Shown: piece by piece, positions 34,272 to 43,580 of the stretch
How the letters are laid out: every line of letters begins with the position of its first letter
Position numbering within the stretch: position 1 is the stretch's first letter
Source: Acidobacteriota bacterium
GTDB taxonomy: Bacteria > Acidobacteriota > Terriglobia > Acidiferrales > UBA7541
Direction of reading: 5' to 3'
DNA: 64,000 nucleotides
Assembly (NCBI GenBank): GCA_016201285.1
Contig: JACQDE010000049.1
Coordinates: 45,480 to 109,479, forward strand
Translations under genes and position numbers: made by a program
Notes under the pieces: generated by a model
Told to the model about the DNA's origin: nothing
What the model saw: only the letters and a program-made list of their open reading frames with translations
Databases searched by the model: none

Positions 34272-34706
34272 GGGATTCCTTCCTTTTTTTGCCAGAGGCG
34301 GAAATAGGCCGCAATCCCATGGCGGGGCGCCCGGAGACTGGACCAGGGGTTCGGTGTGTGTTCCTGTGAGCGACAATAGTGCGCGGTGCGGCGAGGACGA
34401 GTTCCAGAAAAAGTGGCCGGCATGAATTCATATTGGGAAAAGCATGAAGAACTGCTGCTGCAAGTGGGGTGACCCGAAGATCCGTGGTGTATGACATTGA
34501 ACCTTCCACGTTCCGCATCGCGTCACATTGTTTCAAAGGGACTTTAGAAAGCGCTTAGCCGCTAATTAGACTTCTCTTGGGATAGAGGTCAGAAAAGCGG
34601 GCAATTCCAGGCAGAGCGCAGCCCTTTCTGGTGGGCGATGAAGTGGTGGGGCGACACTGTCAGTCTGCGAGCAGGCGGGGCGCGAAGGAGAAGAAGAAGC
34701 GAAGAA
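34272..34706 (-). other. Intergenic region upstream of the second FliA gene
   Basis: 435 bases with no convincing gene. It contains copy 2 of the conserved element (34530-34588), about 260 bases before the FliA start. A 93-residue open frame (34255-34536) begins within it and runs into the FliA gene; it has no recognisable domain and I do not call it. No clear terminator follows the kinase gene that ends at 34707. Confidence 0.4.
34530..34588 (-). promoter_or_regulatory. Conserved upstream element, copy 2 (before the second FliA gene)
   Basis: Partner of the element at 33391-33449. The palindrome here is TTTAG-N6-CTTAG (34543-34558). The two copies share GTTTCAAA, AGAAA-CGCTTAG and ATTAGA blocks. 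Both stand upstream of regulatory genes on the minus strand, which suggests a shared regulator. Confidence 0.5.
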
Positions 34707-35420
34707 TCATTCGTTCGCGGATGGCAGGCAAATTCGGAAGGCGATTCCCTGCTCCGCGGAACTCTGGTCGTCGAACGTCCCGCCGTAACCCTGCACCACC
34801 AGACGGGACATGGCAATCCGCAGCCGGTGCTCTCTGCGCGGCTGCGGCGCCGCAGGGGGCTCAACCGGAGGGGGAGCTTCGGCAGACACTGCGGGCTCAT
34901 CAGGAGGGACGGTCCGAAGGAGGAGAACGGCGGCGGTATCCTCGCGCGCGAGCGACAACCGCAACGAGGCCGGCGGCGCCGAGTTCATGATGGCAATATC
35001 CAGGAGACTGGCAATCGTTTGGCGCAAGCGGAGCGGGTCGGCCAGTACCGCCAGCGGTTCATCGCTTGCCACAGCGAAAGCGATTCCGCGATCCTCGGCC
35101 AGCGGGCGGAAATCCTCCGCAATTTCCTTCACGAGAGGACCCAGCAGAACGCGTTCCAGGGATTGGGCGGTCTTCTGGCCGTCGGCAAATTCGCGCAACA
35201 TCCGCATCATCCGGGCGAGTTGCTCGCCGTATTCAAGCGACTGCTCCATGCTGCTCTTATACTTCTCCACCGAGCCGGGCTGCATCAGAGCCAGATCGAG
35301 CGTGCCCAGCATGGCGGTGAGCGGCTGGCTCATGTCGTGCATGGATTGGGCCAGGAGTTGCAGGAAATCCTCGCGTGCTTGCACGGCGCGAGCGATTTCT
35401 TCGCGCAAGTCTCGAGTCAC
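34707..35420 (-). CDS. Histidine-kinase-like protein with degenerate ATP-binding domain
   Basis: A 237-residue soluble protein. Residues 20-80 form a HisKA-type helical pair with the H-box histidine in SMHDMSQPLTAMLGTLDLAL. The rest has the layout of a CA domain, but the ATP-binding motifs are gone: the N-box reads SLLDIAIMNS, the DxGxG box is replaced by a proline-rich insert (PPVEPPAAPQP), and the GLGLA box reads RLRIAM. It should not bind ATP normally. It starts at a GTG (35420) with GGAGGCGG upstream and follows a 35-residue membrane peptide gene and an OmpR-type regulator. It may be a dimerisation or phosphotransfer partner. Confidence 0.75.
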   Translation of the reverse strand: MTRDLREEIARAVQAREDFLQLLAQSMHDMSQPLTAMLGTLDLALMQPGSVEKYKSSMEQSLEYGEQLARMMRMLREFADGQKTAQSLERVLLGPLVKEIAEDFRPLAEDRGIAFAVASDEPLAVLADPLRLRQTIASLLDIAIMNSAPPASLRLSLAREDTAAVLLLRTVPPDEPAVSAEAPPPVEPPAAPQPRREHRLRIAMSRLVVQGYGGTFDDQSSAEQGIAFRICLPSANE

Positions 35421-35431
35421 TTCCGCCTCCG

Positions 35432-35539
35432 TTAGTGTCGCGTGAAGGCCACGGTACGGTTTCTGAAGGAAAAGAGGAACAGGAAAACCACGCAGAGAAT
35501 CGGGATCTGGGGGATGAAGCGCCGGCCGGCCGGCGTCAT
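35432..35539 (-). CDS. Predicted 35-residue single-span membrane peptide
   Basis: A short frame starting ATG at 35539, overlapping the regulator stop codon in an ATGA, and ending in TAA 11 bases before the GTG start of the kinase-like gene. The product has a basic N-terminus (MTPAGRRF), a hydrophobic stretch of about 16 residues (IPILCVVFLFLFSF) and a basic tail. The four-base overlap, the membrane segment and the position between regulator and kinase support a real gene. I know no family for it. Confidence 0.5.
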   Translation of the reverse strand: MTPAGRRFIPQIPILCVVFLFLFSFRNRTVAFTRH

Positions 35540-36231
35540 GCGGCGTCCTCTTCTTTGCCCCCCAACTGGTAGCCGACGCCGCGGACGGTGCGGATCAGTT
35601 TCAGCTCGAAACTCTCGTCAATTTTCCTGCGCAGGTAGTTGATATAGACATCCACGACGTTGGTCATGGTGTCGAAGGAGAGGTTCCAAACATGCTCGAT
35701 GATCATCGCGCGGGTGACGCGGCGGCCGGCATTGCGCATGAGGAATTCGAGCAGGGCGAATTCCTTGGGCGTGAGTTCGATGCGCTTGCCGCCGCGCTTG
35801 ACGGCGCGCTCGACGCGGTCGAGTTCGAGATCCTCGACGCGAAGCACGGCCTCCGCTGGCCGGCTGCCGCGGCGCAGCAGCGCGCGGACGCGGGCGGAAA
35901 GCTCGGAAAAGGAAAAGGGCTTGGTCAGGTAGTCGTCGGCGCCGAGATCGAGGCCCTTGACGCGGTCCTCCACCTTGTTCCGAGCGGTGAGCACGATGAC
36001 CGGAAGAGAAGGTTTTCTGGCGCGAACGTGCTTGAGAACTTCGACGCCATCCACGCGGGGCAGGTTCAGGTCGAGGATAATGAGATCGTACTCGTACTCC
36101 TCGGCCATGAAGCGGGCTTCTTCGCCGTCGGAGGCGATGTCCACGGCGTAGTGCTCCGCCTCCAGTCCCTTGCGCACAAAGTTAGCGAGAGGGTTGTCGT
36201 CCTCTGCAACCAACACGCGCATACGTAACAC
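35536..36231 (-). CDS. OmpR/PhoB-family response regulator
   Basis: A 231-residue regulator with a receiver domain (VLVAEDDN, phosphoacceptor in LIILDLNLPRVDG, lysine in LTKPFSFSEL) and a winged-helix DNA-binding domain (IELTPKEFALLEFLMRNAGR, then NVVDVYINYLRRKID, GVGYQLG). The start is either the ATG at 36231 or the second at 36222. A sigma-70-like promoter and a palindrome lie upstream. It heads a unit with a membrane peptide and a degenerate kinase. Confidence 0.93.
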   Translation of the reverse strand: MLRMRVLVAEDDNPLANFVRKGLEAEHYAVDIASDGEEARFMAEEYEYDLIILDLNLPRVDGVEVLKHVRARKPSLPVIVLTARNKVEDRVKGLDLGADDYLTKPFSFSELSARVRALLRRGSRPAEAVLRVEDLELDRVERAVKRGGKRIELTPKEFALLEFLMRNAGRRVTRAMIIEHVWNLSFDTMTNVVDVYINYLRRKIDESFELKLIRTVRGVGYQLGGKEEDAA

Positions 36232-36270
36232 CCCGGCCTTGCGGAAACGGATTCCCTGAGAAACAAGCTG

Positions 36271-36299
36271 ATTCTCGATGAGCCACCGGGCTTTGTCAA
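36271..36299 (-). promoter_or_regulatory. Sigma-70-type promoter of the OmpR-family regulator
   Basis: On the minus strand a perfect TTGACA (36294-36299) is followed after 17 bases by GAGAAT (36271-36276), four of six matches to TATAAT. Transcription would start about 30 bases upstream of the regulator start codon. An inverted repeat at 36300-36314 adjoins the -35 box. Confidence 0.6.
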
Positions 36300-36314
36300 G
36301 GCACAGGATGTGCC
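36300..36314. promoter_or_regulatory. Inverted repeat operator candidate
   Basis: A perfect palindrome GGCACA-GGA-TGTGCC directly upstream of the -35 box of the promoter at 36271-36299. The position suits an activator or autoregulator site, possibly for the OmpR-type protein itself, although that family usually binds direct repeats. Confidence 0.4.
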
Positions 36315-36535
36315 ATCACTGACACTCATGTCCAGTTAGGAACTGACCATGCCTCCGGAGATCCCGCCGATTAAGCCAGGAGGACTTCAGCCGCCGCGGG
36401 ATGCGCGATGCCGCGTTGACGCCAAAACGCGAGCCGCACTGAGGTTTTTCGATCCGACGCCGATCAAAAAGACGCCAGCCTGCGTGCGTTTAAGCCGGAT
36501 GGGGGCGGCCCACGCCGGAACACGGCTGTTTGCAT

Positions 36536-36562
36536 TTAAGACAAATCAATATCCGCCGATAG
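36536..36562 (+). promoter_or_regulatory. Possible sigma-28 promoter of the HD-GYP operon
   Basis: TTAA at 36536-36539, 15 bases, then GCCGATAG at 36555-36562. The FliA core consensus is TAAA-N15-GCCGATAA, so 10 of 12 positions match with correct spacing. It would start transcription about 50 bases before the HD-GYP start codon. Confidence 0.5.
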
Positions 36563-36617
36563 AAGAAGATGAGGGTAAAGCCCGCTTGAGCAGGATGGAA
36601 GGCGGGGGGATGAAACC

Positions 36618-37733
36618 TTGTCAAACACACTGATTGGCGCGGCGACCGAAGTGGACCGCGACACACTGCCCAAAATCCTGGTGGTTGACGACGAGCACGG
36701 CATGCGCAGCTTCCTGCTGCACGCCCTGGAACCCTTTGCGCAGCGTGTCAGCGAAGCCGAAAACCCGCATCAGGCGCTGGCCGCGCTCGAAGACGGCGAT
36801 TTCGACCTAGTGATCAGCGATTGGTACATGCCCGGAGCTTCGGGCATGGAACTGCTCGAACTGGCGAAGAAATCGCACTGGGACGTTGGATTCATCCTGA
36901 TGACCGGCGAGCCGGACGTGCATCAGGTGATCGCCGCGGTGCGCATGCAGGCTTTTGATTTCCTGATCAAGCCGTTCACGATTCCGGCGCTGAGCGAGGC
37001 GGTCGCGCGGAGTTACCAGCGCCTGCAGCGGGAGCGCGAAAGCCGCGCCTACCGGGAGTTGCTGGAAGCCGGCCTGCAAAAACGCACGCGGGAGCTGGAA
37101 GCGGCGTTGCGCGGCGCCGAGTCGAACTATAAGGCCACGCTGGAAGCGCTGGTGGCCGCACTGGACGCGCGCGAGCGGGAAACATTTTCGCATTCGCTGC
37201 GCGTGCGCGCGTATGCCACCTACCTGGCGCGGCTCGCCGGATATCCCTCTTCACTGATGCCGCACCTGGAACAGGGCGCGCTGCTGCATGACATCGGGAA
37301 AATTGCCGTGGCTGACGCGATCCTGCTGAAACCCGGCGAGTTGACGCCGGAAGAGTGGGTCGAAATGAAGAAGCACCCAGAAGCCGGCGAGCAGATCGTC
37401 CGGCGCGTCTCTTTCCTATCCGGCGCCGCTTCCATCATCCGCAATCATCACGAGCGCTTTGACGGGACGGGTTATCCCGATGGCCTGGCCGGAGACGACA
37501 TCCCGCTCGGCGCGCGGATCTTCGCCTTTGCGGACACGATGGATGCGATGACCACCGACCGGCCCTACCGCGCGGCGCTTTCCATGGACATGGTCCGCGA
37601 AGAAGTACGTTGCTGTATCGGCAGCCAGTTTGATCCGCGAATCGCTGAGGCATTTCTTCGCGTGCCCGAGGAAACGTGGAAACAACTCCGCCAGAAGGTG
37701 GAGAGCCGTACGACTGCGATGTTAGGAGACTAG
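36618..37733 (+). CDS. Receiver/HD-GYP c-di-GMP phosphodiesterase
   Basis: A 371-residue protein with a receiver domain (ILVVDDEHGMRS, phosphoacceptor D68 in VISDWYMPGASG, K118), a coiled coil (about 130-170) and an HD-GYP domain with H224-D225 (HDIGKI), HPEAGEQIV, HH277-278 and GTGYP at 283-287. The metal-binding and GYP residues all look intact, so it should degrade c-di-GMP under control of phosphorylation. The start is taken as a TTG at 36618 after a G-rich stretch; a GTG 33 bases later is possible. It is followed 9 bases later by an NtrC-type regulator. Confidence 0.92.
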   Translation: MSNTLIGAATEVDRDTLPKILVVDDEHGMRSFLLHALEPFAQRVSEAENPHQALAALEDGDFDLVISDWYMPGASGMELLELAKKSHWDVGFILMTGEPDVHQVIAAVRMQAFDFLIKPFTIPALSEAVARSYQRLQRERESRAYRELLEAGLQKRTRELEAALRGAESNYKATLEALVAALDARERETFSHSLRVRAYATYLARLAGYPSSLMPHLEQGALLHDIGKIAVADAILLKPGELTPEEWVEMKKHPEAGEQIVRRVSFLSGAASIIRNHHERFDGTGYPDGLAGDDIPLGARIFAFADTMDAMTTDRPYRAALSMDMVREEVRCCIGSQFDPRIAEAFLRVPEETWKQLRQKVESRTTAMLGD

Positions 37734-37742
37734 GAGTCTGAA

Positions 37743-39170
37743 ATGATTGCTACGGAAACGATTCAACCTCTCGTGAGGGAGGAACATGCGCGCACGTACT
37801 CCATCTGCGTGCTCGACGACGACCACGCCATGCTAAGTGTCCTGCTCGGCTACGTGAACCGAGCGGGACATGAAGCCGTCGGCACGACAGAGCCGGAGGA
37901 GGCGCTGGAGCAGATCCGCGCAGGGCGGTGCCGCGTGGTCTTGAGCGACATGAAGATGCCGGGGATGAACGGCCTGGAGTTTCTCGCCAAGGCCCTCGAG
38001 GCCGACCCGGGCGTGTACGTGATTCTGGTCACCGGCTACTACTCGCTCGATTCCGCCATCGAGGCCATCAAGCGCGGCGCCTACGACTATCTAACCAAGC
38101 CGCTGGACTTCCCCCGCCTGCAAAAGACGCTCGGCGAGCTGGCCGGGCTGCTCGACCGGCGGCGGCGGGTGCGCGAACTCGAAGAGCAACTCCTGACGAA
38201 CTCCGAGTTTCACGGCATCATCGGGAAAAGCCCGGCGATGCTGGAGGTGTTCGACCTGGTGCGCAAGGTGGCCAAGCATTTCTCCAACGTGCTGATCGCC
38301 GGGCCGACCGGCGCGGGCAAGGAACTCGTCGCCAAGGCGCTGCATCAGATCAGTCCGGTGGCGCATCAGAAGTTCGCGGTGTGCAACTGCGCGGCGGTGG
38401 TGGACACGCTGCTCGAGAGCCAACTGTTCGGCCACGTGCGCGGGGCGTTCACCGGTGCCAACGAGACGCGCGTGGGATTGTTCGAGTACGCCAACGGCGG
38501 CACGGTGTTTCTGGACGAAGTCAGCGAGATGGCCCTGCCGATGCAAGCCAAGCTGCTGCGGGTGATCCAGAACCGCGAGATCCAGCGGGTGGGCTCGCCG
38601 GAAGTGAAGCGGGTCGAGGTGCGGCTGATCGCCGCGACCAACCGCGACTTGAGAGCCGAAGTGCTGGCGGGAAGATTTCGCGAAGACCTGTACTACCGGT
38701 TGAGCACGATTCAGATCCGCGTGCCGGGGTTGAACGAGCGGCCCGAGGACATGCCGCTGCTCGCGCAGTACTTTTTGAAGCAGTCGAACGCGGCCTACGG
38801 AAAGCAGGTGCAGGGGCTGACGCGGCGGGCGCAAGCGGTGCTGTTGCGGCACGGCTGGCCGGGCAACGTGCGGGAACTGGAAAACGTGATCTCGTCGGGG
38901 TGCCTGCTGGCCGCGGCGGACTTCATTGACGTGAGCGATCTGCCGGAACACCTGCAGAAGCCGGCGGCGTCGGGCAGCAACGGACAGGGCGAGACGAACT
39001 GGCAGCCGTTGCCGCTGGAGGAAGTACGGAAGCGGCACATCGAGCGGGTTCTGGAACTGTGCGGCGGCAACCGCGTCCGCGCCGCTGAAATCCTGGGCAT
39101 CGGGCGGACGAGCCTGTACCGCTTCCTGAAACGAAGCGGAAAGGACGGGCATGCGCGAAATGCCGCTTGA
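37743..39170 (+). CDS. NtrC-family sigma-54 response regulator
   Basis: A 475-residue activator: receiver domain (CVLDDDHAM, D69 in VVLSDMKMPGMNG, lysine in LTKPLDF), AAA+ domain with Walker A (GPTGAGKE, 187-194), GAFTGA at 234-239 and Walker B (GGTVFLDEVSEM), and a Fis-type helix-turn-helix (GNRVRAAEILGIGRTSLYRF). All parts are intact, unlike the activator at 32149. It is probably co-transcribed with the HD-GYP gene upstream. The kinase may be the hybrid kinase downstream, but that is only inferred. Confidence 0.93.
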   Translation: MIATETIQPLVREEHARTYSICVLDDDHAMLSVLLGYVNRAGHEAVGTTEPEEALEQIRAGRCRVVLSDMKMPGMNGLEFLAKALEADPGVYVILVTGYYSLDSAIEAIKRGAYDYLTKPLDFPRLQKTLGELAGLLDRRRRVRELEEQLLTNSEFHGIIGKSPAMLEVFDLVRKVAKHFSNVLIAGPTGAGKELVAKALHQISPVAHQKFAVCNCAAVVDTLLESQLFGHVRGAFTGANETRVGLFEYANGGTVFLDEVSEMALPMQAKLLRVIQNREIQRVGSPEVKRVEVRLIAATNRDLRAEVLAGRFREDLYYRLSTIQIRVPGLNERPEDMPLLAQYFLKQSNAAYGKQVQGLTRRAQAVLLRHGWPGNVRELENVISSGCLLAAADFIDVSDLPEHLQKPAASGSNGQGETNWQPLPLEEVRKRHIERVLELCGGNRVRAAEILGIGRTSLYRFLKRSGKDGHARNAA

Positions 39171-39293
39171 TAGCGGCAGGCTGCTGGTGTAGAAGATTGC
39201 GGTTGCTCAGGTGTGCTGAACAAATCGGGGACCGAGGGCCTACTCCGCAGCGACCAGCGCCCACCTCCTGCCCACAGCCCCGAAAAGGCTGCA

Positions 39294-42200
39294 ATGATTT
39301 CGGAACGACTGAGATATCTGTTGCAGGTCGTTGTCTTCGCGGTGATCTATAGCTTTGCTGCGAAGATCGGCCTCTCACTGGCTTCCGCAAACCAAGACAC
39401 CGCGCTCTTTTGGCCGCCCTCGGGGCTTTCTGTGGGTGTGCTCATCCTGTTCGGGTACAGACTCTGGCCGGGCATTGCCATTGGGAGCCTCCTTCTCTCG
39501 TTGTTAGCCGGAAACCCGTTGCTCGCGGCAATCGGAGTCACGATCGGAAACATATTGCAGGGTCTAGTCGGCGCCTATCTCTTCCGGCGGTATGCCGACG
39601 AGCAGGCCCCGCTGGAGAGCCTGCGGGGAGCGCTGGTGCTGCTGGGCCCGGTGGCGGCAGTGGGCTCTATCGTGTCGGCTACGATCGGGACACTGAGCCT
39701 CAGCGCGGGCGGCGTGATTCCGTGGGCCAATCTGCCCTCTGCCTGGGTCTTTTGGTGCCTGGGCGACGGGTTGAGCATCAACGTGATGGTGCCGATTTTG
39801 CTGGCCTTGAAGGGGGTGCGGTGGCGGGGGTGGGCGAAGTGGCGTGTGACTGAAGCGGTCGTGCTGGGGCTGGTGCTGTTTGTCGTGGGGAACGTGGTTT
39901 TCGGCACATGGTTGCCCATCGATTATCAGAACCGACCGAAGGCTTACCTCCTGCTGCCGATTTTTCTCTGGGGGGTGTTCCGGTTTGGGCAAAAGGGCGG
40001 GGCCACATCCGTACTGGGAATTGCGATTCTGGCGATCTGGGGAACGGTGAACGGCCATGGCCCGTTCGGAGGGCAGGCGGTACAGGAACGGGCGCTGGCT
40101 CTGTTCGGTTATCTGAGCACGATCACCGTGGCGTCGCAGATGGTCGGGGGCATTATCACGCAGCGGGAGCGCTCGAGGGAGCAACTGGGATTCCAGGCGC
40201 GGATTCTGACCAATGTGAGCGACGCCGTCATTTCGACGGACACCAATTTCCACTTCACTTCCTGGAACCCGGCGGCGGAGCGAATTTACGGATGGAAGGC
40301 AGAAGAGATTCTCGGCCGATCCTTGAGCGAGATCTTGCAATGCCGTTACCCGGATACGGTCTCGAGCCAAGTGCGCCAGACGCTGGCGGAGAAAGGGCAT
40401 ATCACGTCCGAGGTCGTGCACACCAAGAAAGACGGGACAACGGTCTTTATCGAAACCAAGGGCATCGCGGTCCGCGGAGAAGAGGGGCAGGTCACTGGAT
40501 ACGTCCACGTGAACCGGGACATCACCGAGCGGAAGCGCGCGGCCGAGGCGCTGCATCAGTCGGAAGCAAAGTTCTCCAAGGCGTTCCGTACCAGTCCGGA
40601 CGCGATCCTCCTATCGGATTTGGAGAGCGGCATGATCTTCGACGTGAACGACGCATTTGAGAAACTGAGCGGCTTCCGGAGGGAAGAGGTTCTCGGCAAA
40701 CGCTCCATCGACCTGAACCTCTGGCCGAAGCCGGAACAACGCGCCACCGCAGTTGCCGAGCTGCGAAGAGCCGGCCGCGTGCGCGACTTTCCCTTCGAAT
40801 TCCGGACCAAGACCGGAGAGTTGGGGGCCGGTGTGTTTTCCGGAGAGATCATCCAACTGGACGGGAAGCCGTGCATGCTGACGGTGGTGCGCGATGTGAC
40901 CGACGCGCGACGCGCGGAGGAAGCGCTGCGGCAGTCGGAGGCGAGATTTTCACTGCTGTTCCGGTCGAGTCCCGACGCCATCGCCGTGGTCGAATACGAC
41001 AGCGGGAAATATCTGGATGTGAACGACGGCTTCCTGGCCATGACGGGTTACCGGCGGGCGGAAGTGATCGGCAAGACGTCCATGGACTTCGGGCTGTGGG
41101 CGGAAGCGAGTGACCGCTCGCGGATCCGCGAGGAATTGATGAAGGACGGCGCCATCCGGAACATGCTCGTGCAGCTCCGCAGCCGGGCGGGCGATGTCCG
41201 GGACATGCTCATCTCCGCAGAACTGATCGAGCTGGAAGGAGTGCGGTGCGCCCTAGCCGTCGCGCGGGACGTCACGACGATGAGCCACGCGCAACAGGCG
41301 CTGCGGGATTCGGAGGAGAAGTTCTCCACGGCGTTCCAGTCGAGCCCGGATGCCATCACCATCAATACGCTAGCGGAGGGCCGCTATGTGGAGGTGAACG
41401 ATAGCTTCTTGCGCCTCTCGGGATTCCAGCGAGACGAGGTCATCGGCAGGACGGGACCGGAGTTGCAGATTTGGATGGACCCGGCGGAGCGTGCCGCAGT
41501 CCTGTCCAAGCTGCGCGAACAGGGAGCCGTCCGCAACATGGAATACACGTTTCGCATGAAATCCGGAGAGTTGATTGACACGGTGCTTTCGGCGGAAGTG
41601 ATCAAGCTGAGCGGGGAGCTGCACACCTTGTGGGTGGTGCGAGACATCCGGGAAAAGAAGCGGGCGGAGCGGGCGCTGCGCGAAAGCGAGGAAAGGTACC
41701 GTTCCATCGTCGAAACCACCAGCGAATGGATCTGGGAACTCGACCGGGAAGGCCGGCACCTCTACGACAATCAGGCCGTGGAAAGTATCCTCGGATACCG
41801 GTCGGAAGAGATTCGCGGAAAAGATATTGGGGACCTCCTGCATGAGGGGGACCGCGAGGAAGTGGCAAGGGTGCTTGCGCAAATGATGGCCGAGAAGCGC
41901 GGCTGGCGGAACTGGGTGTCCCGCTGGCGGCGCAGGGACGGAAGCTACCGCTACCTGGAGAGCAATGCCGTGCCGGTCCTGGATGAAAAGGGCGAACTGA
42001 CCGGATATCGAGGGACGGAACGGGACGTCACCGAGCGAGTGATGGCCGAGGCGGCGCTACGGGCGAGCGAGGAACGGTACCGGGAGCTGTTCGAAAACGC
42101 TAACGACATCATCTACACGCACGATCTGGAGGGGCGGTTCACTTCCCTGAACAAAGCGGCCGAGCTGGCCACCGGCTACTTACGCGACGAAGTGATCGGG

Positions 42201-43580
42201 AAAAACGTGAGCGAGATCCTGACCGCGGATACCGTCGAAATGGCGCTCGAGATGACCATGCGAAAGCTCGCTCGCGGGGGACAGACGACCTACGAGGTGG
42301 CCATCGCTGCGAAAGACGGGCGGCGGGTGACGCTGGAGGTGAGCTCGCGGCTGATTTACCAGGACGGCCGGCCCCTCGGCATCCAGGGTGTGGGACGCGA
42401 CATCAGCGAGCGAAAGCTGTTGGAAGATCAACTGCGCCAAGCGCAGAAAATGGAAGCGGTGGGGCGGCTGGCGGGCGGCGTGGCGCACGACTTCAACAAC
42501 CTGCTGATGGTGATCCGCGGCCACGGAGAACTTGCACTGGGCCGAATGCTATCCAGCGATCCGTTGCGCAGCAGCGTGGAAGAGATGTATCAGGCCGCCG
42601 ACCGTGCCGCCGGCCTGACGCAGCAACTGCTGGCCTTCAGCCGCAAGCAGGTGTTGCAGCCCCAGGTGCTCGACCTGAATGCCATCGTCACAAATATGGA
42701 GCGGCTGCTGCGGCGACTGATCGGAGAGCACATCAACCTGACCACGCTGTGCGACCCGGTGCTGGGCCAGGTGCAAGCCGACCCGGGCCAGATCGAGCAG
42801 GTGCTGATGAACCTGGTGGTCAACGCGCGCGATGCCATGGCGGACGGCGGGCGGCTGACTATCGAAACGCACAACGTCGAGTTGGATGCCGATTTTGCGC
42901 GGCAGCACCCAAGTGTGGCCCCTGGAAGGCACGTGCTGCTCGCCGTGGGCGACACCGGACACGGCATGAACGAAGAAACGCGCGCGCGGATTTTCGAGCC
43001 ATTCTTCACCACGAAGGAGCTCAGCAAAGGCACCGGGCTGGGGCTTTCGATGGTGTACGGCATCGTGAAGCAAAGCGGAGGCTCCATCTGGGTGGAAAGC
43101 AGTTTGGGCCGGGGTACGACGTTCAAGATCTTCTTTCCGCGAGTGGATAAGCCCGTCGAGAGTGGCAAGGCAGATGCCAAGCGGCGGGGGCCCCTGCCCG
43201 GGACCGAGACGGTGTTGCTGGTCGAAGACGAACAGGCCGTGCGGTATCTAGCGCGCGATTTCCTCCGCGCGCTGGGGTACACGGTGATCGAGGCGGGGAG
43301 CGGAGCGGAGGCACTGCGGCTCTCGGAGGCCTATCACGCCGAGATCCACCTCTTGATGACGGACGTGGTGATGCCGGGGATGAGCGGCCGCGAGCTGGCC
43401 ACCAGGCTCCTCCAGCGCCGGCCCGCGACGAAGGTCCTCTACGTTTCCGGGTACACGGATGATGCGATCGGCCACCACGGCGTGCTGAGCCCGGGCACCG
43501 CCTTTCTCCAGAAGCCCTTCCCCATGCAGGCGCTGGCGAGAAAAATCCGCGAAGTGCTGGACGTGAGAGGAAGCGGTTAG
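39294..43580 (+). CDS. MASE1/multi-PAS hybrid histidine kinase
   Basis: A 1428-residue membrane kinase. Order: MASE1 membrane sensor (about 1-290, eight hydrophobic helices), six PAS domains starting near residues 295, 420, 545, 669, 794 and 923, HisKA with the histidine in [11 protein letters not shown] (about 1064), CA domain (DTGHGM and [14 protein letters not shown]) and a C-terminal receiver ([11 protein letters not shown], aspartate in [12 protein letters not shown], lysine in QKPFPM). I start at the ATG at 39294 with AAGG upstream; a longer frame from 39213 adds unrelated sequence. PAS domains 2-4 are very similar to one another. It ends overlapping pgl, which is convergent. Confidence 0.93.
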   Translation: MISERLRYLLQVVVFAVIYSFAAKIGLSLASANQDTALFWPPSGLSVGVLILFGYRLWPGIAIGSLLLSLLAGNPLLAAIGVTIGNILQGLVGAYLFRRYADEQAPLESLRGALVLLGPVAAVGSIVSATIGTLSLSAGGVIPWANLPSAWVFWCLGDGLSINVMVPILLALKGVRWRGWAKWRVTEAVVLGLVLFVVGNVVFGTWLPIDYQNRPKAYLLLPIFLWGVFRFGQKGGATSVLGIAILAIWGTVNGHGPFGGQAVQERALALFGYLSTITVASQMVGGIITQRERSREQLGFQARILTNVSDAVISTDTNFHFTSWNPAAERIYGWKAEEILGRSLSEILQCRYPDTVSSQVRQTLAEKGHITSEVVHTKKDGTTVFIETKGIAVRGEEGQVTGYVHVNRDITERKRAAEALHQSEAKFSKAFRTSPDAILLSDLESGMIFDVNDAFEKLSGFRREEVLGKRSIDLNLWPKPEQRATAVAELRRAGRVRDFPFEFRTKTGELGAGVFSGEIIQLDGKPCMLTVVRDVTDARRAEEALRQSEARFSLLFRSSPDAIAVVEYDSGKYLDVNDGFLAMTGYRRAEVIGKTSMDFGLWAEASDRSRIREELMKDGAIRNMLVQLRSRAGDVRDMLISAELIELEGVRCALAVARDVTTMSHAQQALRDSEEKFSTAFQSSPDAITINTLAEGRYVEVNDSFLRLSGFQRDEVIGRTGPELQIWMDPAERAAVLSKLREQGAVRNMEYTFRMKSGELIDTVLSAEVIKLSGELHTLWVVRDIREKKRAERALRESEERYRSIVETTSEWIWELDREGRHLYDNQAVESILGYRSEEIRGKDIGDLLHEGDREEVARVLAQMMAEKRGWRNWVSRWRRRDGSYRYLESNAVPVLDEKGELTGYRGTERDVTERVMAEAALRASEERYRELFENANDIIYTHDLEGRFTSLNKAAELATGYLRDEVIGKNVSEILTADTVEMALEMTMRKLARGGQTTYEVAIAAKDGRRVTLEVSSRLIYQDGRPLGIQGVGRDISERKLLEDQLRQAQKMEAVGRLAGGVAHDFNNLLMVIRGHGELALGRMLSSDPLRSSVEEMYQAADRAAGLTQQLLAFSRKQVLQPQVLDLNAIVTNMERLLRRLIGEHINLTTLCDPVLGQVQADPGQIEQVLMNLVVNARDAMADGGRLTIETHNVELDADFARQHPSVAPGRHVLLAVGDTGHGMNEETRARIFEPFFTTKELSKGTGLGLSMVYGIVKQSGGSIWVESSLGRGTTFKIFFPRVDKPVESGKADAKRRGPLPGTETVLLVEDEQAVRYLARDFLRALGYTVIEAGSGAEALRLSEAYHAEIHLLMTDVVMPGMSGRELATRLLQRRPATKVLYVSGYTDDAIGHHGVLSPGTAFLQKPFPMQALARKIREVLDVRGSG

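Larger units (their letters stand above)
36232..36617. other. Divergent regulatory region between the OmpR-type and HD-GYP genes
   Basis: 386 bases without a convincing gene. Minus-strand signals near 36271-36314 serve the OmpR-type regulator; a possible sigma-28 promoter at 36536-36562 points to the HD-GYP gene. An open frame at 36349-36633 (94 residues) has no domain, overlaps both regulatory sites' neighbourhood and is not called. Confidence 0.5.

Noticed and set aside
34255..34536. 93-residue minus-strand open frame before the second FliA gene
   Set aside because: It overlaps the FliA start in another frame and has no recognisable features; the region looks regulatory.
33391..34588. The two conserved upstream elements as sigma-28 promoters
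   Set aside because: On the plus strand a GCCGCTAA-like box exists but the nearest -35-like TCAAA is 17 rather than 11 bases away, and no plus-strand gene follows.
36349..36633. 94-residue open frame upstream of the HD-GYP gene
   Set aside because: No domain, unusual composition, and it covers a likely promoter region. It ends in the HD-GYP start region without coupling.
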